A DNA stretch of 64,000 bases, from positions 1 to 64,000 of the forward strand of contig PNOH01000002.1 of assembly GCA_013824715.1 (NCBI GenBank), given 5' to 3'. Position numbers and translations under genes: made by a program. Within the stretch, counting starts at the first letter, position 1. Each line of letters starts with the position of its first letter. The notes beneath the pieces were generated by a model, which was given only the letters and a program-made list of their open reading frames with translations, was not told the DNA's origin and did not search any database. This document shows positions 17,203 to 24,992 of the stretch, in pieces. The stretch comes from Odoribacter sp. (GTDB lineage Bacteria; Bacteroidota; Bacteroidia; Bacteroidales; Prolixibacteraceae).

Positions 17203-17240
17203 AACTCCCTTCTCCTTTGGAGAAGGGCTGGGGATGAGGC
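17203..17240. repeat. G/C-rich hairpin repeat
   Basis: CTCCCTTCTCCTTTGGAGAA and GGGCTGGGGATGAGGC. It belongs to the CCTCTCC-type intergenic hairpin family that also occurs at 17090-17130, 22759-22798, 22891-22923, 39549-39586 and 44798-44829. Confidence 0.6.
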
Positions 17241-17260
17241 TTGCCGTTTTGGGAGGGGCT

Positions 17261-18139
17261 TTAGAACACCACTTCCCCCGGCATCCCAATTTTCAGGGAA
17301 CCATCATTGGGAACTATGATTTTTACTGCATACATCAGTTTTACCCGTTCCTCTTTGGTCTGTATTATTTTTGGGGTGAATTCCGATTCCGACGAAATCC
17401 AGGTGATAATTCCGGTTTTTGACTGCATTTCTTTTGTAGCCGAATCAATCAGGACTTTGACTTCATTACCAAGTTTTACTCCTGAAAGCTGAGTGCCCGA
17501 AACATAAACTTTCAGTTCCAGATTGCTTAGGTCAGCCATTTTCAAAACAGGTTTGCCGGGAGTAGCCAGTTCTCCGGTTTCTAGGTAAGTTTCGAGAACC
17601 GTTCCATGGATCGGGCTGATGATAGAGCATTTAGTCAATTGTTCGCTGATCAGATCCAATTGCCTTTTAATCACTTCCATTTCGCTGCCAATCAATTGAA
17701 ACTGGGTGTCGGTTGCTGAAATTTGTTTTTCCAGAACATTAACCTGGCCGTTAATGTCGTCCATTTGCTGTTGTGTGGCGGCTTTGTCGGCAAACATTCT
17801 GGCGATGCGTTGCTGGGTGGTTTGCGCGTTTTTCTTTTGCTCTTTCAGTACGTTGATTTGAGCAGTAACATTTTGTTTTTTTGTTTCACTCGCTGCCAAT
17901 TGTGCCTGAGTTTGAAGTTCCCTCAGGATTAATTCTGTGGTATCAATTCGGGCGATCAATTTGCCCGGTTCAAGTAAATCGCCTTGTTTGACTTCCATCG
18001 AAAGCAATTTCCCGGCCATTTCCGACGAAACGATAGTTTCCACCGCCTCAAAATTCCCATAGGCATCCGATTTTTTTTCACCGTTTTTGCATGCACCGAA
18101 TGCCAGGAATGCCACTGCTATGATTTGTAATTTTTTCAT
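17261..18139 (-). CDS. Membrane fusion (HlyD-family) efflux lipoprotein
   Basis: 292 aa. The signal peptide ends in a lipobox (AFLAFGAC, Cys17), so it is an inner-membrane lipoprotein facing the periplasm. A lipoyl-like half (VEVKQGDLLEPGKLIARIDT) is followed by a long coiled-coil hairpin (about 75-165) and the second lipoyl half (TKCSIISPIHGTVLETYLETG), then a beta-barrel. It connects the ABC transporter to the TolC-like outer-membrane channel encoded upstream. Homologous in plan to YbhG/YhiI. Confidence 0.92.
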   Translation of the reverse strand: MKKLQIIAVAFLAFGACKNGEKKSDAYGNFEAVETIVSSEMAGKLLSMEVKQGDLLEPGKLIARIDTTELILRELQTQAQLAASETKKQNVTAQINVLKEQKKNAQTTQQRIARMFADKAATQQQMDDINGQVNVLEKQISATDTQFQLIGSEMEVIKRQLDLISEQLTKCSIISPIHGTVLETYLETGELATPGKPVLKMADLSNLELKVYVSGTQLSGVKLGNEVKVLIDSATKEMQSKTGIITWISSESEFTPKIIQTKEERVKLMYAVKIIVPNDGSLKIGMPGEVVF

Positions 18140-18164
18140 TTTTATTTTGTGTTTGTTTTATTTA

Positions 18165-18197
18165 ATTCATCATTCAAAATTCATCATTCATCATTCT
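18165..18197. repeat. ATTCATCATT spacer repeat
   Basis: Tandem AATTCATCATTCAAA-type units. The same unit fills the narJ/narH spacer at 49665-49697. Confidence 0.6.
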
Positions 18198-19470
18198 ATT
18201 GGTTTCCCCTGATATTCGCCAATTTGATCAGAGCCTCTTTTAACTGAATTTTGCGGGTTTCGAGCATCAACCGTGAAGTCATTTCTGCATTTAAATCCAG
18301 AATGTAATCGGCCATGGTTATTGCCCCGTTTTCAAGCTTCGAAGCTGAGGTTTTGGTGATCCGTTCCCTGATAGCGATCAGTTCCTGATCTGTTTTCAAT
18401 AATTCCTGAATTTGGATGATCTGTTTGTTTTGCTGGTCGGTTGCCAGATCAATATTCCTTACAAATGATTCCAGTTTGGTTTGAACTAAGTCCTGCTGAA
18501 GTTGAATTATTTTCTGTTGCCTGCTGGTTGTTTTCCAATCTAAAACATTCCAGCTAAAACCAAGTCCAAGCAGGTAATAAGTATCAAATGAATTGTTCAG
18601 CATGTTTAATCCAGGTTTTCCATAACCAGCTTGTCCAAATCCGAAAAGTTTCGGATTGCGTTGTTTCTGAAGTAATTCGGAATTGGCGCTTAGGAGTTTG
18701 TTTTGATAGCTAAACAGATCAAGTTCCGGTCGTTTCAGCGGCATATCGGTAATGACAGGTTCTTCAGGTAATATCAGATTTTCGAGATGACCGGAAGTTT
18801 TTCCGGTGAGGATTGACAAGGCAAACAAAACGGTTTCCTTGTTGCTTTTTAATTCGATGACCATTTGCCCGGTTTTGATGAGTTCGGCCAATAACTGGTC
18901 TAATTCAGATGATAAAACCATCCCGTTATTAACTGCCGATTCCAGTATTTTTCGGCGTTCGGTCAATGTTTCGGTTTTCTTTTCCAGAATTTTAAGGTTT
19001 TCCTGAATGAGAAAGGAGTTGAAGAAGAATTGGTTTACTTTCTCTTTCACCTGAAAAAGTTCGACTTCGGTTTGTAGAAGGTTTCCGGCATTCTCGGCAT
19101 GATTAATCAGTTCTTTAGCTTTGCTCAATCCACCGTCCCAAATCGTTTGTTTGAAATCAAGATAAAACTTGTATTGGTCCTTGTCAACAGTCGGGATATT
19201 CATACCTGGTAACGACAGTGCAATTTTGGTCACATCCGACTGATAGGTAGCCTGTCCATTCAGGTTCACCTGAGGTAAAAAGCTGGTGGCATTGTTCGCG
19301 TTTTTAAGATCCAGAATTTGCTGGTACAAATCGAGTTGTTTCAGAACCGGGTGATTTTCACGAGCCCAGATTTGGCATTGTTCCAGTGTAACAGCTTCCT
19401 GTGCCATCAGCAGATGAACCGGAAGAAGCAAAACGATGAACAGGAGTTTATTTGTTTTCATTAGTTTCAT
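18196..19470 (-). CDS. TolC-family outer-membrane efflux protein
   Basis: 424 aa; a second ATG at 19461 (MKTNKLL) is equally possible. The signal peptide (FIVLLLPVHLLMAQ) is followed by two repeats of the OEP helix-strand-helix layout, rich in long Gln/Leu helices and ending in LIKLANIRGNQ. It is the outer-membrane exit duct for the tripartite efflux pump. Order in the operon: TetR, TolC, fusion protein, two ATPases, two permeases. Confidence 0.9.
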   Translation of the reverse strand: MKLMKTNKLLFIVLLLPVHLLMAQEAVTLEQCQIWARENHPVLKQLDLYQQILDLKNANNATSFLPQVNLNGQATYQSDVTKIALSLPGMNIPTVDKDQYKFYLDFKQTIWDGGLSKAKELINHAENAGNLLQTEVELFQVKEKVNQFFFNSFLIQENLKILEKKTETLTERRKILESAVNNGMVLSSELDQLLAELIKTGQMVIELKSNKETVLFALSILTGKTSGHLENLILPEEPVITDMPLKRPELDLFSYQNKLLSANSELLQKQRNPKLFGFGQAGYGKPGLNMLNNSFDTYYLLGLGFSWNVLDWKTTSRQQKIIQLQQDLVQTKLESFVRNIDLATDQQNKQIIQIQELLKTDQELIAIRERITKTSASKLENGAITMADYILDLNAEMTSRLMLETRKIQLKEALIKLANIRGNQ

Positions 19471-19508
19471 TTGTCTGTTATTTCAATCAAGTTTTCTATA
19501 TATATCTT

Positions 19509-19590
19509 TACCACATAGGCACATAGTTCACATAGGTTTTTTATTCTTTATACTTTTTTTCTATGTGTCCTATGTGTCTATGTGGTTTTT
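19509..19590. repeat. Palindrome of the ACCACATAG family
   Basis: Left arm ACCACATAGGCACATAG and right arm CTATGTGTCTATGTGGT, 23 of 26 matching, around a 25-base AT-rich loop. The right arm overlaps the tetR stop codon and encodes the last residues of TetR (KNHIDT). Its heads resemble the GxxExxY cassette repeats. Confidence 0.75.
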
Positions 19591-20199
19591 ATTGATAACG
19601 ATGGCATTGATTACGAACTTTTTAATCACCTCAGCACGCTCAGCATAAAATGCATCGAGCGCTTTCTGATCGTCTTTAAACACCACAAAACTTAAAACCG
19701 GCCGTGCCGCAAAAGGGAAAATGCACATCGAAACAACATTGGCAGCGAGATGCTGCGGTTTCATTTGAATTATCTCACCTCTATCCATTGCTTCCTGAAT
19801 GTGAGAGAAAACGGGCTGGGGATCCAATCCAAATTTGACGACCAGTTTGAACAGGCCCGATGGATCCCTGTTCAGTTCTTTCATAACAAATCCAGGGATG
19901 AAAGGATGTTTGAGCAGTATTTCGATGTAAGCATCCACAAACTGTTCGATTTTGGTTACAATACCTGAGTCGGATAGGATTATTCGTGATAGCTTCGGAA
20001 AGGCGAACTTAAAAATTTCCGAAAAGATAGCTTCAAACAGGCGTTCCTTCGACCTGAAATAGTAATGCAACAGCGCTTTATTTATTCCTGCCTCATCAGC
20101 AATTTCCTGCATTCGGGCGCCTTCCATTCCTTTGGTAACAAAAACATTCTTTGCTGCTTCAAGGATTTTTTCTTCGGTACTGTCTTTCTTTGCTTCCAT
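19570..20199 (-). CDS. TetR-family repressor of the efflux operon
   Basis: 209 aa. The N-terminal helix-turn-helix ARMQEIADEAGINKALLHYY is preceded by KILEAAKNVFVTKGMEG. The C-terminal ligand domain is typical (HPFIPGFVMKELNRDP). It is the first gene of the efflux operon, so it probably represses its own transcript until a substrate binds. Two operator-like palindromes flank the predicted promoter upstream. The last six residues come from a dispersed repeat. Confidence 0.93.
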   Translation of the reverse strand: MEAKKDSTEEKILEAAKNVFVTKGMEGARMQEIADEAGINKALLHYYFRSKERLFEAIFSEIFKFAFPKLSRIILSDSGIVTKIEQFVDAYIEILLKHPFIPGFVMKELNRDPSGLFKLVVKFGLDPQPVFSHIQEAMDRGEIIQMKPQHLAANVVSMCIFPFAARPVLSFVVFKDDQKALDAFYAERAEVIKKFVINAIVINKNHIDT

Positions 20200-20210
20200 T
20201 TTACTTTTCG

Positions 20211-20230
20211 GTTTAACTGAATGGTTAAAT
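20211..20230. promoter_or_regulatory. TetR operator candidate, proximal
   Basis: GTTTAACTGAATGGTTAAAT, a weaker copy of the distal palindrome with the same TTTAAC...GGTTAAAT half-sites. It lies just downstream of the -7 element, where a repressor would block initiation. Confidence 0.6.
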
Positions 20231-20238
20231 CATACGGT

Positions 20239-20269
20239 CAAAAGTAAAACCTCGAAATGAATTCTCCAA
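20239..20269 (-). promoter_or_regulatory. Promoter of the tetR/efflux operon
   Basis: On the minus strand TTG (20267-20269), a 20-base spacer and TACTTTTG (20239-20246) match the Bacteroidetes -33/-7 consensus. It sits between the two operator palindromes, 40 bases from the tetR ATG. Confidence 0.65.
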
Positions 20270-20282
20270 ATATTCTAACCAA

Positions 20283-20308
20283 AATATTTAACCGGATGGT
20301 TAAATATT
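20283..20308. promoter_or_regulatory. TetR operator candidate, distal
   Basis: Perfect inverted repeat with 11-base arms, AATATTTAACC and GGTTAAATATT, around GGAT. It lies upstream of the -33 element. Confidence 0.65.
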
Positions 20309-20439
20309 TACAATGTAATAAATTATTAAGTGTATTGTTGTTTAAACGGTGATGAGTCAAAATAATACAAGAGAGAAGAGAGATTTCAATTTATAAGTTG
20401 CAAAGTGCTGTCAATCAAAAACATTAGTTAGTCAAATAA

Positions 20440-20796
20440 TCAAGCCATTGCCGAGTGCTTGCTTTCATAAATAACTATTCCTTTACTTAAAATCTCTTTT
20501 GAAAACGAACTACCAGTTTTTAGAAATTGTTCATACATAGGTAATGTATAAATAATCAAATCAACTGGTACTTGTTTAGAAATATTCAAAATATGTTCGC
20601 TTACTGCGATATATAAATTTGTTTTTTCTTTGAATGTTTGGGGTATATATTTATCGTTCGTAACTACAAGTAAATCAATATCGCTATCCTTGTGAGGTGT
20701 ACCGTATGCATAAGACCCAAAGAGAAATACCAAATATGGATTCAGTTCTTTTAAGTTCTCTTTAAGTTGTTGTATGTAAGTATTATCGCTTTGCAT
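20440..20796 (-). CDS. Orphan MNT-type nucleotidyltransferase
   Basis: 118 aa. The signature FLFGSYAYGTPHKDSDIDLL gives the GS and DxD motifs. The C-terminal half (EHILNISKQVPVDLIIYT, FSKEILSKGIVIY) is typical of MNT antitoxins. No HEPN gene is adjacent on either side, unlike the two modules further left, so it is either the survivor of a broken module or a stand-alone transferase. Confidence 0.85.
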   Translation of the reverse strand: MQSDNTYIQQLKENLKELNPYLVFLFGSYAYGTPHKDSDIDLLVVTNDKYIPQTFKEKTNLYIAVSEHILNISKQVPVDLIIYTLPMYEQFLKTGSSFSKEILSKGIVIYESKHSAMA

Positions 20797-20906
20797 ATTT
20801 CAAATTTCCAATTTTATGCAAGTTACAAAGTATTTTGAATATCTGATCACCAAGCCCAACACCTTACCGTCAAATCCAGTTACAACATTTCTCGAAAATA
20901 TTATAA

Positions 20907-21017
20907 TTACTTGGTTAAGAGTAATACTGCATTATCAAATCGTTTGAACCCTTTGGTAATCAAGTAGCTAATCCAAAGATTTGTATCCACTACTATTTTA
21001 CTTTGCTTTGTTTGCAT
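20907..21017 (-). pseudogene. Truncated PIN-domain toxin
   Basis: 36 codons from the ATG at 21017 to a TAA. KIVVDTNLWISYLITKGFKR is the N-terminal strand of a PIN-domain RNase toxin with its first catalytic Asp. PIN toxins are about 130-150 aa, so the rest of the active site is missing. The start overlaps the end of the upstream antitoxin-like gene by 20 bases, the usual toxin-antitoxin arrangement. Confidence 0.75.
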
Positions 21018-21225
21018 AGCGCGAAGCTCTTACCTTTTCAACTTCTAAAGTTATCTCATCTAATGAAGGTGCTGAATCGGCATTGGAACGCAGTTTTGAC
21101 AATAACTCTTTAAACTCAACTTTAGAGTCCAACGATTTGCCAATAGTTATTAAATTTAAATCAGCCAAATCTTTTAAAAGCCTTTTAGCCTTTGGATTTA
21201 CTATTTTGATACGTAAAGTTTCCAT
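20998..21225 (-). CDS. Antitoxin-like protein of a degraded PIN module
   Basis: 75 aa. METLRIKIVNPKAKRLLKDL is the start seen in many small Bacteroidetes antitoxins encoded before PIN toxins. The C-terminus is acidic and then basic (SLDEITLEVEKVRASRYA). It overlaps the truncated PIN gene. A good promoter lies 18-46 bases upstream. It may persist as an orphan antitoxin. Confidence 0.75.
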   Translation of the reverse strand: METLRIKIVNPKAKRLLKDLADLNLITIGKSLDSKVEFKELLSKLRSNADSAPSLDEITLEVEKVRASRYANKAK

Positions 21226-21242
21226 CGTTCACATTTTAAATC

Positions 21243-21271
21243 CAAAGGTAAGGATTTCGATTTGAAATCAA
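21243..21271 (-). promoter_or_regulatory. Promoter of the PIN antitoxin module
   Basis: Minus-strand TTG (21269-21271), 18-base spacer, TACCTTTG (21243-21250). The antitoxin ATG is at 21225. From 21272 to 21594 no gene or repeat was recognised. Confidence 0.5.
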
Positions 21272-21570
21272 ATCAGTTATCTTCAAAAGCTGTTCCCATT
21301 CTTTTAAACCTCATTCTTCAAAAACCTTGGATGATTGATTTTCCACGCATACTTCTTACTTGCACTACACCGCTTTACGACACCCTGCGAACGGGTTAGC
21401 TGGAATAATAAAACCTCCAAAATACAAAAACCTTGCAGTTCCAATTTCAAAAAACAATTGACTAATCAAATCTTAATTTAATCAATCTATTGTTAAAAGT
21501 CAATAGTTTTTTAGCCGAATCAGTTGTGAAACACAAATTTGTATGAGTATTTAAAACATTGTCCCCTAAT

Positions 21571-21602
21571 TTGTGCTGTTTTTATAAAAAATCGTAATTT
21601 TG
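21571..21602 (+). promoter_or_regulatory. Promoter of the Lys-rich small protein
   Basis: TTG (21571-21573), 21-base spacer, TAATTTTG (21595-21602). The next start codon on this strand is 21690, leaving an 80-base leader. Confidence 0.45.
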
Positions 21603-21689
21603 ATTAATTGTTGCTGAAAGGCGAAGTTCAATTGAATAGTAAACCAATAGTGTTCAGGACCAGATTAATAACCTTTAAAATTGTTTGTT

Positions 21690-21791
21690 ATGGGTAAAAG
21701 TTTAGATGCAAAAAAAGAAGCAAAAAAGGAACCAACCAAATCGTTAAAGGAAAAAAGATTAGAGAAAAAAGCAAAAAAAGACAAGAAATAG
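21690..21791 (+). CDS. 33-aa lysine-rich small protein
   Basis: Begins MGKSLDAKKEAKKEPTKSLK and ends KKAKKDKK. Roughly 45 percent Lys and predicted helical throughout. A promoter-like element lies upstream and a strong terminator 37 bases downstream, so it is its own transcription unit. A nucleic-acid or ribosome-binding role is plausible from charge alone; the function is unknown. It is not low-complexity noise, because the start, stop, promoter and terminator agree. Confidence 0.7.
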   Translation: MGKSLDAKKEAKKEPTKSLKEKRLEKKAKKDKK

Positions 21792-21827
21792 AGTCTGTTT
21801 TGCCTGGTATTTTCTTTTTTTTATTTT

Positions 21828-21865
21828 AGCAAAGAGCCGGATTGTAGTCCAGCTCTTTGCTTTTT
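21828..21865 (+). terminator. Intrinsic terminator of the Lys-rich gene
   Basis: AGCAAAGAGC pairs with GCTCTTTGCT (10 bp, perfect) across a 14-base loop, followed by a T run. Confidence 0.85.
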
Positions 21866-21961
21866 GAGACTATTACAGCGAGGAATATTTTCGAAAAAAA
21901 TAATTATCTTTCAACACCGAAACCTACACCAATTTCTAAACCAACTAACACAACCATCATC

Positions 21962-22753
21962 ATGAAACGATTTTCAGTACAAGTTATTTTTTTTATTTTG
22001 GTACTTGCTTTGGCAATGTCGTGTACTTCGAACAAACCTAAAAATGAAGGATGGATTCAATTGTTTAACGGGAAAGACCTGAATGATTGGAATATCAAAA
22101 TTACCGGGTTTCCTTTGAATGAAAATTTCAATAACACGTTCAGGGTGGAGGATAGTTTGCTGAAAGTCAGGTACGATCAGTACGACAAATTCAATGGGCA
22201 TTTCGGGCATATTTTTTATAAACAGCCTTATTCACATTACAAAATTCGTGTTGAATACCGTTTTGTAGGTGAACAGTGTCCTGAAGGAGCAGGCTGGGCT
22301 TTACGCAACAGTGGAATCATGGTTCACGGGCAAAGCGCCGAAAGCATGGAGGTGAACCAGGATTTTCCTGTTTCCATTGAAGTTCAGTTGTTGGGAGGAA
22401 ACGGCGCTGATCCACGTTCTACACTCAATGTATGCACGCCGGGAACCAATATTGTACTGAACGATTCACTCTGGACACAGCATTGCACCAATTCAACCTC
22501 TAAAACCTATCATGGCGACCAGTGGGTAACAGTTGAAGTTGAGGTTCAGGGCGATTCCATTATCAAACACATCATTGACGGACAGGTTGTTTTGGAATAT
22601 ACTAAACCACAGTTAGATGCGCGTAATCCCAGTTTTCAAAAATTACTTCCGCCCGATAAAAATATTCTCCTCACAAAAGGTTCAATATCCTTACAGGCTG
22701 AAAGCCACCCAATTGATTTCAGGAAGGTTGAATTGCTGAATTTGGGAGAATAA
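21962..22753 (+). CDS. DUF1080 (3-keto-disaccharide hydrolase-type) lipoprotein
   Basis: 263 aa from the ATG at 21962. An in-frame TTG start at 21857 would add 35 residues without signal-peptide character. The lipobox is LALAMSC, so the mature protein is anchored. GWIQLFNGKDLNDWNIKITG is the DUF1080 opening, and GAGWALRNSGIMVHGQ and PVSIEVQLLGG are the central jelly-roll motifs. Family members bind or hydrolyse sugars, some acting on 3-keto-glucosides. No sugar-utilisation genes are adjacent, so the substrate is unknown. Confidence 0.88.
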   Translation: MKRFSVQVIFFILVLALAMSCTSNKPKNEGWIQLFNGKDLNDWNIKITGFPLNENFNNTFRVEDSLLKVRYDQYDKFNGHFGHIFYKQPYSHYKIRVEYRFVGEQCPEGAGWALRNSGIMVHGQSAESMEVNQDFPVSIEVQLLGGNGADPRSTLNVCTPGTNIVLNDSLWTQHCTNSTSKTYHGDQWVTVEVEVQGDSIIKHIIDGQVVLEYTKPQLDARNPSFQKLLPPDKNILLTKGSISLQAESHPIDFRKVELLNLGE

Positions 22754-22758
22754 AGAAG

Positions 22759-22798
22759 CCCCTCTCCAACCTCTCCCCGATAAGGGAGAGGCTAGGCG
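22759..22798. repeat. CCCTCTCC-type hairpin repeat
   Basis: CCCCTCTCCAACCTCTCCCC faces GGGAGAGGCTAGG. Same dispersed family as 17203-17240. Confidence 0.55.
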
Positions 22799-22890
22799 CA
22801 GAGAAGATTATAAAGGATTGATAAAAAAGTAAAGTCAACCAAGAATATTTTGAAGATTAAAGTATATTTTTGATGGTGACAATTTTTAAA

Positions 22891-22923
22891 GCCCCCTCTT
22901 TTGGAGGGGGTTTGGGGGAGGCT
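22891..22923. repeat. CCCCCTC-type hairpin repeat
   Basis: GCCCCCTC-TTTT-GGAGGGGG stem, then TTTGGGGGAGGC. It ends three bases before the start codon of the next gene, the position where the same family was captured into the coding region of the 16182-17165 ATPase. Confidence 0.65.
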
Positions 22924-22925
22924 AT

Positions 22926-23426
22926 ATGGAACGTTATTTATGGTCGAAAGGGATATTTAAGAATCAGCTTGAGATTATGCATGGTTCTGAGCAAATCGGC
23001 TCAATCGTGTGGGAAAGCCTGGTTGGATCCAAGGCACATGGCATGATCAAAGGCCGCCGTTTTATCCTGAACCGCGAATTTTTTCTTTCCAAACTGGAAA
23101 TTTACGATGCCAATAATCAAGCACTTTTAGGAACCATCATGATTAACCTCTTCAATCCGAAAAGCGATATCATCATCAACGGGAAAAGATTTGAGCTGGA
23201 AGTAAAGAACTTCTGGCAGTCGCGTTGGTCATGGAAGTTTAATGGAGACGAATTGATTACCTATCAGAGCGATGAGTTTTTATCGAAAGACAAAGGCTCC
23301 ATTGAAGTGTTCACAGCCTGTACCGAAGAAATTGAGATATTGCTTCTGCTGGGACTTTTTGTCCGGAATCAGTTTATTTTATTTATGCTGATGGTTTTAA
23401 TCCTGCTTCTTATTGTCATACTTTAG
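22926..23426 (+). CDS. Hypothetical tail-anchored protein
   Basis: 166 aa with no recognised family. The first 130 residues form a beta-rich soluble part (IGSIVWESLVGSKAHGMIKG, KLEIYDANNQALLGTIMINL) reminiscent of scramblase/Tubby-like folds. A single very hydrophobic C-terminal helix (residues 137-166) would anchor it in the membrane with the bulk in the cytoplasm. The start is immediately downstream of a dispersed hairpin repeat. Confidence 0.7.
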   Translation: MERYLWSKGIFKNQLEIMHGSEQIGSIVWESLVGSKAHGMIKGRRFILNREFFLSKLEIYDANNQALLGTIMINLFNPKSDIIINGKRFELEVKNFWQSRWSWKFNGDELITYQSDEFLSKDKGSIEVFTACTEEIEILLLLGLFVRNQFILFMLMVLILLLIVIL

Positions 23427-23499
23427 TGTGACTGCTTTTTTGATATCTTGCCAGGGAAACAGGCATTCATTAAGATTCTGTCTAAAAATTTCCCGTAGG

Positions 23500-23765
23500 G
23501 AAAATCTGTCGGTAAATTCATTGAATTCCATCCTTTGGATTGTCACGTACGGGCAATGTCATTAAGTTAAGGTTTTTATTGTTTGTTTTCTTTGAGAAAC
23601 TTTGTGTTTTTGAGTCTTAGTGGCTATTTTTTCTTGCCACAAAGTCACCAAGCCACAAAGGTAATACGAAGAATTTCGTTAACTTAACGACATTGCCCTT
23701 ACTGGACAAAAGGCAAGCTTACAATCATCCATTCTACCGACCTTTGGTTCCTGACGGAACCATTA
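23500..23765. repeat. Nested palindromic element (MITE-like)
   Basis: Three nested levels of inversion. The outer level is CCGTAGGGAAA...GTCGGTAAAT against ATTCTACCGAC...CCTGACGG. The middle is GGGCAATGTCATTAAGTTAA (23551-23570) against its complement at 23679-23698, 19 of 20 matching. The inner is CTTTGTG...TTAGTGGC against GCCACAAAG...CACAAAGG. No ORF lies inside. It occupies most of the 454-base gap before pdxA. Confidence 0.8.
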
Positions 23766-23808
23766 AAAAAACAAATTATCTGCGAATGAAATAGTTTAAA
23801 TAATAGAT

Positions 23809-23816
23809 TAAATTTG
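23809..23816 (+). promoter_or_regulatory. -7 element upstream of pdxA
   Basis: TAAATTTG, matching TAnnTTTG, 65 bases before the pdxA ATG. No clear TTG at -33. Confidence 0.4.
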
Positions 23817-23880
23817 CGCGACAAAATTCAAGATATAGTCAAAATATTTTCAACCACAACCTTCAACAAGGAGAAAAACA

Positions 23881-24978
23881 ATGAAACGAGATAAAATAGT
23901 TATTGGCATTTCACAAGGCGATATTAATGGCATTGGCTACGAGGTAATCATTAAAACCTTAATGGAACCCCGGATTCTGGAAATGTGTACACCAATTGTT
24001 TACGGCTCGCCCAAAGTAGCAGCCTACCATAAAAAAGCGCTGAATATTGAAACTTTCAATTTCAATCATATCCGTTCAGCCAGCGAAGCAGATTCAAGGA
24101 AAGCCAATATCATCAATTGCATTGACGACAATATCCGGGTTGAATTGGGGAAATCGAGCGAAATGGCTGGTGAAGCCTCCTACATGGCCCTCGAAAAAGC
24201 AGTTGTTGACTTGAAAAATGGCGAAATTGATGCATTGATTACTGCACCCATCAATAAAGATAACATTCAGTCTGAAAAATTTAACTTCCCCGGGCACACC
24301 GAATATTTAGCCGAACAATTTAATACCCGAGATTATGTGATGCTTATGGTGAGTGAATCAATGAAAGTGGGTGTCGTTGTTGGGCATGTTCCTATTTCAG
24401 AAGTTTCATCAAAAATAACTAAAGGTGCAATCCTGAATAAATTACGCATTATCAATCAATCGCTCGAAAAAGACTTTTTTATTAAACGGCCACGTATTGC
24501 GGTACTCGGTTTAAACCCACATGCCGGCGACAATGGTTTATTGGGCAACGAAGAAAACGACATTATCATTCCGGCTATTCAACGGGCTAAAGATGAAGGT
24601 ATTATTGCTATTGGGCCTTATCCGGCCGATGGATTTTTTGGTTCGGGCGATTTTGTGAAATTCGATGCTATTCTGGCTATGTACCACGATCAGGGTCTCA
24701 TCCCATTCAAAATGGCTTCGTTCCACCGGGGAGTGAACTATACTGCCGGTTTGCCCGTTATCCGCACATCTCCTGCACATGGAACTGCCTTCAATATTGC
24801 GGGTGAGGACAAAGCTTCACCCGATTCATTCCGCGAAGCCTTGTACCTGGCCATTGATATCCATAAAAACCGGGCCTTATATAAGGAAATCACTAAAAAT
24901 CCATTGAAAAAATACGAAATCAATCAGGGACAAGTTGACGAATCGATTGATTTTGAGGCTATCGACGAAGAAATTTAA
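23881..24978 (+). CDS. pdxA: 4-hydroxythreonine-4-phosphate dehydrogenase PdxA
   Basis: 365 aa, slightly longer than the usual 330. It oxidises 4-phosphohydroxy-L-threonine in the DXP-dependent vitamin B6 pathway. GISQGDINGIGYEVIIK is the family start. The three metal-binding His lie in NFPGHTEYLAE, AMYHDQGLIPFK and SPAHGTAFNIAG. Ribosome site AAGGAGAAAAACA precedes the ATG. ruvA follows 14 bases later and sprA 12 bases after that, so the three are likely one transcript. Confidence 0.95.
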   Translation: MKRDKIVIGISQGDINGIGYEVIIKTLMEPRILEMCTPIVYGSPKVAAYHKKALNIETFNFNHIRSASEADSRKANIINCIDDNIRVELGKSSEMAGEASYMALEKAVVDLKNGEIDALITAPINKDNIQSEKFNFPGHTEYLAEQFNTRDYVMLMVSESMKVGVVVGHVPISEVSSKITKGAILNKLRIINQSLEKDFFIKRPRIAVLGLNPHAGDNGLLGNEENDIIIPAIQRAKDEGIIAIGPYPADGFFGSGDFVKFDAILAMYHDQGLIPFKMASFHRGVNYTAGLPVIRTSPAHGTAFNIAGEDKASPDSFREALYLAIDIHKNRALYKEITKNPLKKYEINQGQVDESIDFEAIDEEI

Positions 24979-24992
24979 TACTTTTTCAGGGT

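Noticed and set aside
21272-21570. Search for a gene in the 300-base gap before the Lys-rich gene
   Set aside because: All frames are broken by stops and no repeat or RNA motif was recognised.
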